From positions 62,001-126,000 of the forward strand of contig CAVURU010000001.1 of assembly GCA_963744005.1 (NCBI GenBank): a stretch of 64,000 nucleotides of DNA, written 5' to 3'. How positions within the stretch are numbered: the stretch's first letter is position 1; each line of letters begins with the position of its first letter. The position numbers were made by a program, and so were the translations under genes. This DNA comes from Palsa-504 sp963744005. GTDB lineage: Bacteria; Actinomycetota; Actinomycetes; Streptosporangiales; Streptosporangiaceae. Of this stretch, positions 59,923 through 64,000 are shown piece after piece. Below the pieces are notes generated by a model, which saw only the letters and a program-made list of their open reading frames with translations, was not told the origin of the DNA and did no database searches.

Positions 59923-60984
59923 GTGCCCGTCAACCTGGCCCTTGGCCACGTCAGCAACGATTTCCTGCTCGCCGCGCTGGTCATCTACTCCCTGTCGGTG
60001 GTGGCGTTCGCCGGCGACTTCGCCTTCGGCCGGCCCAGCCGCGCGGTTTCCGCGGCACGCGGACAGCAGGACCGGGAGCGCGCCGCGGCCCTGGCCACCG
60101 TGGGCGCCGCTGGCGGAGAGGGTGCGGCCGACAGCGCCACCGCCGCGACGCCGGCCGCCGCGCCGCGGCCGGATTCGATGCCCGAGGCTGCGGTGCCCGT
60201 ACTGCGTGCCATCGGCCAGGCCGGCCGCTGGGTGCAGGCCGCCCTGGCGCTGGCCGTGCTCGCGGTGGTCGCGCACCTGGTCGCCGTCGTGACCAGAGGC
60301 GTGGCCGTAGACCGGGCGCCCTGGGGCAACATGTACGAATTCGTCACCGCGATGACGTGCGTCACCGCCATCTTCTTCGTGTTCGTCATGATCCGCTACC
60401 GGGCCTGGTCGCTGGGCGTGTTCGCCATCGGCGCGATCGTGCTCATCCTCGGGCTGGCTGAGACGCTCATCTACACCCTGCCCGGCGAGCTGGTCCCCGC
60501 GCTGAAGTCCTACTGGCTGGCCATCCACGTCACCGCGCTCACGCTGGCCACCGGCATCTTCTTCGTCGCTGCCGTCCTCGGCGTGATCTACCTGGTCGCC
60601 GATCGGTACAACCGGCGGGTCGCCACCGGGAAGGCCGAGCCTGGCCACGGGATCTTCAGCAGGCTGCCGGGTGCCGAGCAGCTCGACCGGCTCACCTACC
60701 GGACCGTCATGTTCGGCTTCCCGGTCTGGACCTTCGGCGTCATCGCGGGCGCGATCTGGGCCGACCAGGCCTGGGGCCGGTACTGGGGCTGGGACCCGGT
60801 GGAAACCTGGGCCTTCATCACCTGGGTGCTGTACGCCGCGTTCCTGCACGCCCGGTCCACCGCGGGCTGGCGCGGCCGGCGTGCGCACTACATCCAGCTG
60901 CTCGGCTTCGGCAGCCTGGCCTTCAACATCCTGGTCGTGCAGACGGTCATCACCGGCATGCACTCCTACGCCGGGGTCAGCTGA
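59923..60984 (+). CDS. ccsB: Cytochrome c synthase subunit ResC/CcsB
   Basis: A 353-residue polytopic protein from GTG 59923, 4 bases after resB. The haem-handling tryptophan-rich motif GAIWADQAWGRYWGWDPVETWAFITW is clear (about 275-300), with His residues in LAIHVTALTLATG and AFLHARSTAGW. It forms the haem lyase with ResB on the outer face of the membrane. Confidence 0.95.
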   Translation: MPVNLALGHVSNDFLLAALVIYSLSVVAFAGDFAFGRPSRAVSAARGQQDRERAAALATVGAAGGEGAADSATAATPAAAPRPDSMPEAAVPVLRAIGQAGRWVQAALALAVLAVVAHLVAVVTRGVAVDRAPWGNMYEFVTAMTCVTAIFFVFVMIRYRAWSLGVFAIGAIVLILGLAETLIYTLPGELVPALKSYWLAIHVTALTLATGIFFVAAVLGVIYLVADRYNRRVATGKAEPGHGIFSRLPGAEQLDRLTYRTVMFGFPVWTFGVIAGAIWADQAWGRYWGWDPVETWAFITWVLYAAFLHARSTAGWRGRRAHYIQLLGFGSLAFNILVVQTVITGMHSYAGVS

Positions 60985-61349
60985 CCGGAGGGTTGCGCCG
61001 GATCGCCGCCCCCAGCGCATGCAGGAAGTCCAGGTCATCGTCGGGACCGGCGGGCCGGACCCAGGCCTCGCTGGCCACGGGCCGGCCGTCCTGGCCGCCC
61101 GCCGGGCCGTCGTACCCGCCGGCGCAGCCGCCGGGGCCGGGCTCGTCCGCCCTGACCTGGTCCCGCGCCTGGCCGGCGTGCGATCAGCCAGGCGAGCCCG
61201 CCCACGATGAAGGTGACCGCGATAACGGCGATCCAGGCCGGCTTGGACAGGCCGCGGCACTCGAGCGCGGGCGTCAGGAGGGCATCTGTGAGGCAGTACA
61301 GCCAGAAGCCCGTCACGAACAAAGTGAGCAGGGCACCGGACAGAAGCAT
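60977..61349 (-). CDS. PLDc_N-domain membrane protein, frameshifted
   Basis: Start ATG 61349; a TACTCT -10-like element ends seven bases before it. The N-terminal part has two TM helices and the PLD-nuclease-N pattern CRGLSKPAWIAVIAVTFIVGGLAWLIARRP. The usual C-terminal tail (EAWVRPAGPDDDLDFLHALGAAIRRNP) lies in another frame. Removing one G near 61165 (GCGGGACC to GCGGACC) joins them into 123 residues ending at 60977. It overlaps the ccsB end by 8 bases. The function of this family is unknown. Confidence 0.75.
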
Positions 61350-61497
61350 GCCGGAAGAGTAACGGCAGCCGCCGAGCCGACATGCCGTATTTTGATCAAG
61401 TTTGGCACTTATTGCCGGTCTTGATATTGCCGGCAGATAGGTGACGCGGCCCGCAATCCGGGCATAACCTGACGGTCAGGCGAGACGAGGAGACGGT

Positions 61498-62628
61498 ATG
61501 CGGCTGAGGCTGTGGGACCGCCTTCGCCGCTTCGCCGACTCGCGTCGGCCCAAGGCCGCTGGTGCCCAGGGCCGGCACCGCCGGGAGCAGCAGGACCTGC
61601 CCCTGGACGGCTCCCCTGCCCGCCGCTCCGGCCCGGCCGGAATGGACCTGCCGTCCGGCTCCGCGGGCTCTGCGCCGGGGCCGGGGCCGGGAATACGGGC
61701 GGCGCCGGAACCAGCCGGCTGGGGCGTCCCGGACCCGGCTAGCTCGGTCGTGCCGGCCCGCACGATGCCCGGTTCTCCTGACGTCCGGGTGGGCGGCGCC
61801 CGGGCTCGGGTCAACCAGAACCTGGGCGAGGCGGCCGTGGCGGCGACCGCTCCGCGACAGCACCGGGCGCGCCCGCGGGCCGCGGTGGCGGAGAGGGCGG
61901 ATGCGCACGCTGAGGCACTCACCCGGGCGGCGGCCGGCGTACCGCGACAGGACGGCCGGTCATCGTGGCGGGACGGGCTGCGGGCCACGCTCCCGTTCGC
62001 GGCGCCGCACGCTGCGGAAGAGCCATGGACAGCCGACGGACGCAGGCACTGCGGCTCGCTGGAGTCCATCTTGTGGCGCCAGTGGGACGCGATGATGCTG
62101 CCGCCGGCTGAGATCGTCGAGGCGGTCGACCGGCTGGCCGAGCTGCCCGAGCAGATCAAGGACAAGCTCGCCGCGGGCCTCGACGCGATCTTCGTCGGGC
62201 CCGGGGGCGTTCCGGAACTCGACGAGATGACCGCCCTGCGGGGCGTCCCGCTGCCGTCGGGCCAGGCGTCATGGGACGCGTGCGCGGGCGCCTACGGCGA
62301 CCGCAAGGTCGTGGTGGGCTCCCGGCCGTCTCCGACCCCGGATGTGATGTGCCACGAGGTCGGGCACGCGCTCGACGATCTGGACAGCCCGCCGGGTAAA
62401 TGGCAATCGGACTCCGCGGAGTTCCGCGTCCTTTACGATCAAAGCGACCCGCATCTCGCCAGCGACTTCCACCGTCAGCCGGGCGGCCTGGGGCGTAAGG
62501 AGTTTTTCGCCGACGCGTTCGCCGCGATCGCGTCCGGGCAGCGGCCGGCCCTGGTGGACATGCTGAGCGGGGACACGCGGACCGCGCTGAAGGTCATGCT
62601 GTATTTCAACAGACGCTATGGCATCTAG
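61498..62628 (+). CDS. Metalloprotease-like protein, anthrax lethal factor/PPEP (M34-like) fold
   Basis: A 376-residue protein. The first 170 residues are low-complexity, Arg/Pro/Ala/Gly-rich and probably disordered; no signal peptide. The C-terminal domain (about 205-376) has the zinc motif DVMCHEVGHALDDLD (HEVGH, about 284-288) and a downstream third-ligand helix RKEFFADAFAAIASG (about 331-345). This matches the ATLF/Pro-Pro-endopeptidase pattern (HExxH plus E-x-FA-x-AF). Substrate unknown. It precedes a small acidic gene by 12 bases. The region before it has a direct repeat ATTGCCGG (61411, 61426). Confidence 0.7.
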   Translation: MRLRLWDRLRRFADSRRPKAAGAQGRHRREQQDLPLDGSPARRSGPAGMDLPSGSAGSAPGPGPGIRAAPEPAGWGVPDPASSVVPARTMPGSPDVRVGGARARVNQNLGEAAVAATAPRQHRARPRAAVAERADAHAEALTRAAAGVPRQDGRSSWRDGLRATLPFAAPHAAEEPWTADGRRHCGSLESILWRQWDAMMLPPAEIVEAVDRLAELPEQIKDKLAAGLDAIFVGPGGVPELDEMTALRGVPLPSGQASWDACAGAYGDRKVVVGSRPSPTPDVMCHEVGHALDDLDSPPGKWQSDSAEFRVLYDQSDPHLASDFHRQPGGLGRKEFFADAFAAIASGQRPALVDMLSGDTRTALKVMLYFNRRYGI

Positions 62629-62640
62629 GGTGATCGGGCG

Positions 62641-62913
62641 ATGTTTGTCATACGACTGCCGAACGGGAACCTGCGGGTCCCGCAGAGCGCGATCGGCCAG
62701 GAGGGGCGGGTCCTGGGCGACGTCTACGTCGAGATCGGGCCGCAGGACGCTGACTACTCCCGGCTGGCCGCGCAAGCGCTGACCCCCGAGGAGGTCGCTC
62801 AGCGCCGTGAGCGGTGGCGGGCCGACGATGAGGCTCTCCGGCAGGAATTCCTGGAGTACGCCAAGCGCCAGGGCGATGCGGGCTGGCCGGATTCCGCGAC
62901 CGACGACGCGTGA
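62641..62913 (+). CDS. Small acidic protein, possible partner of the protease
   Basis: A 90-residue protein (ATG 62641) 12 bases after the protease gene. A beta-rich start (MFVIRLPNGNLRVPQSAIGQEGRVLGDVYVEIGPQD) leads to a charged helical tail (TPEEVAQRRERWRADDEALRQEFLEYAKRQG). Probably co-transcribed. It could be an inhibitor/immunity protein or an unrelated small enzyme partner; there is no direct evidence. Confidence 0.7.
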   Translation: MFVIRLPNGNLRVPQSAIGQEGRVLGDVYVEIGPQDADYSRLAAQALTPEEVAQRRERWRADDEALRQEFLEYAKRQGDAGWPDSATDDA

Positions 62914-63030
62914 GGAAGCACGCCAGGCCGGGCCCGGTGCGGCTGAACCCGCGGTCGCGGTGACCGCTGCCGGAAACGTGCAGGCCTGCCCGACGAACCG
63001 GACCGGCCTGAAACACCCGATTTTCCCGTC

Positions 63031-63050
63031 GCGCCGGCCGGGGCCGGCGC
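63031..63050. terminator. Hairpin between convergent genes
   Basis: A perfect 9-bp palindromic stem, GCGCCGGCC-GG-GGCCGGCGC, between the small acidic gene and bldC. Confidence 0.6.
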
Positions 63051-63066
63051 AGAACCCGCTGTTACC

Positions 63067-63279
63067 TCACAAGGTGGCGGGGTGCCCCTGCGGGGCCGAC
63101 TCACTGTCTCCGCGGAGCAGGGCTCGCACCTCAGACTCGCGGAACCTGCGATGCCCGCCGGGCGTGCGGATGCTCGTGATGCGCCCAGAAGCCGCCCAGC
63201 GTGTCACAGTCTTCGGGTCGACCCGGAACAGTGCTGCGACCTCGCCCGGCGTGAGCAGTCGCTCGTTGTTGCCGTCCAC
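63067..63279 (-). CDS. bldC: Developmental regulator BldC (MerR-like HTH)
   Basis: A 70-residue DNA-binding protein very close to Streptomyces BldC: LLTPGEVAALFRVDPKTVTRWAASGRITSIRTPGGHRRFRESEVRALLRG. Start GTG 63279 is chosen because GGAGGGG lies 7-12 bases upstream and the length matches; the open frame to 63321 adds 14 residues without support. BldC binds direct repeats cooperatively and times vegetative growth against development. Confidence 0.9.
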   Translation of the reverse strand: MDGNNERLLTPGEVAALFRVDPKTVTRWAASGRITSIRTPGGHRRFRESEVRALLRGDSESAPQGHPATL

Positions 63280-63879
63280 GTTCAGTCCCCTCCGACTGTC
63301 TCCCTCGTGCCTTAGGTCCATTGCCCCTCTAGTTTGGCGTCGAACGAGTACTTTCTACCTAGATTTCTGGAAATTCGGCCGGCTATTCACTCAGAACAGT
63401 CGGCTGGTTCGTAGCTGAAGCAGCACAACCGGTGATGATCACGCACATTGTCTGCTAGAGGGTAAAAGTAGAACATCGGCTGGCCGGCTGACCGGTATAT
63501 GCCAAAAAAATACTGACTGTGACCAACCGGGCCGCCGTCACGTTTGGTCAGCGGATGTCCCGGGGCCGGCCCGGTCCGGACCGCCTCCGGCGCCGCCGGC
63601 TGGGCGGTAAGCCGGTCAGAGCAGGCTCGCAAGACGGGCCCAGGCGGCCGTATCGGGCCAGGCCCGGCAGGCTGATGAGGACCTATTGCGCGTCTGCCCG
63701 GCATGAAGGGATTGTCCGGTCGAGGCCGTGCGCGATACGGATTTCCGCAAAACGTCCACCCGGTGGTGCCGCCGGAATATGCCGCCGATACGCAGAAGTG
63801 GCAACTCGGGTGGCGACTGTACTGCACTTTCGGTAACGGTCTGCAATTATGCCAGCATCGGCACATTACGGAGGTAGAC
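63280..63879. other. 600-base intergenic region
   Basis: No convincing gene. Composition drops in GC from about 63310 to 63540 and includes an A7 run near 63500, consistent with promoters for the divergent bldC and ilvA-like genes. Frames seen here are antisense or low quality. No tRNA, riboswitch or repeat array recognised. Confidence 0.5.
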
Positions 63880-64000
63880 GTGGACAGGCCGGAGCGTGAT
63901 CTGGTCAGCCTGGCTGAGATTACCGACGCCGCGCGGGTGCTCGCCGGGGTGGCTCTGCGCACCCCCCTGGTGAGCGCTCCGATGCTGAGCCCGAAGCTCC
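63880..64000 (+). CDS. Threonine dehydratase-like PLP enzyme, 5' part (runs off window)
   Basis: Start GTG 63880 with ACGGAGGT 6-13 bases upstream. The 40 visible residues (DLVSLAEITDAARVLAGVALRTPLVSAPMLSPKL) match the N-terminus of threonine ammonia-lyase (IlvA) and related serine racemase-type enzymes. The PLP lysine would lie beyond the edge, so the exact family is not secure. Confidence 0.75.
   Translation, partial: MDRPERDLVSLAEITDAARVLAGVALRTPLVSAPMLSPKL

Noticed and set aside
63387..63962. 191-codon minus-strand frame over the ilvA start, and a 105-codon plus-strand frame at 63519
   Set aside because: Both lack an RBS and recognisable sequence; one is antisense to a well-supported start.
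1..64000. CRISPR array, tRNA or rRNA genes
   Set aside because: No repeat-spacer array and no tRNA-like TPsiC/anticodon arm was found in any gap by eye; a covariance-model scan would be decisive.

Overview
This is 64 kb of very GC-rich (about 70% or more by eye) actinobacterial chromosome. The organism is placed by mycothiol synthase (mshD), GlnR, BldC, the 32-residue ribosomal protein bS22, an F420/PPOX-type oxidoreductase, MurT/GatD, and the block rex-hemA-hemC-hemD-hemB-(primase-like)-hemL. Gene order is broadly Streptomyces-like but not identical; I infer a non-Streptomyces actinomycete, possibly Streptosporangiales-like. I see no rRNA, tRNA, CRISPR array, insertion sequence or prophage.

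Layout. 0-5.6 kb: the 3' end of a secreted GH12 glycosidase with tandem repeats, a zinc metallopeptidase, a K+/H+-antiporter-like protein and two unknown genes. 5.6-16.7 kb: metabolic, transport and regulatory genes (alpha/beta hydrolase, HerA-like ATPase, two MFS exporters, transglutaminase-like protein, AraC+VOC pair, two near-identical crotonases facing each other, a small secreted protein). 16.9-26.4 kb: Ppx/GppA, DivIVA-like protein, mshD, glnR, MoaD/ThiS, ECF sigma/anti-sigma, and a sulfur cluster (thioredoxin, putative Cys-rich leader peptide, DUF4395, sseA, DUF1416). 25.7-30.5 kb: phoU facing the pstSCAB phosphate operon, with a three-unit PHO-box-like element before pstS. 30.9-37.4 kb: a GntR regulator and three consecutive proteins resembling conjugation ATPases (TraG/VirD4, VirB4) in which the Walker-A lysine appears lost. 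37.4-45.6 kb: murT-gatD (lipid II amidation), DsrE, nitrobindin, YgfZ, proline dehydrogenase-proC, deacetylase-like AcuC, an excisionase-type HTH and bS22. 45.6-55.2 kb: a membrane/ABM fusion, glutaredoxin, then rex with its own operator and the haem genes. 55.5-61.3 kb: DHA2 exporter, phosphatase, and cytochrome c maturation system II genes (resA-resB-ccsB, with no ccdA between them). 61.5-64 kb: an anthrax-lethal-factor/PPEP-like metalloprotease with a small partner, bldC, and the start of a threonine dehydratase-like gene.

Sequence quality matters here. Nine genes are interrupted by one apparent single-base indel each while the protein stays family-like on both sides. At one site the nearby paralogue shows directly that a G is missing from a G run. 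I annotate these as single genes with a frameshift and regard most as sequence errors rather than decay.

Functional links: phosphate supply (pst, phoU, Ppx), nitrogen control (glnR), redox control (rex with haem and cytochrome c genes, mshD, thioredoxin) and cell-envelope work (murT/gatD, DivIVA) cluster together, as in a core actinobacterial chromosome. The most unusual parts are the degenerate-ATPase trio, the PPEP-like protease pair, the inverted crotonase duplication, and two tiny ORFs (a sulfur leader peptide and an orphan with a near-perfect ribosome binding site).
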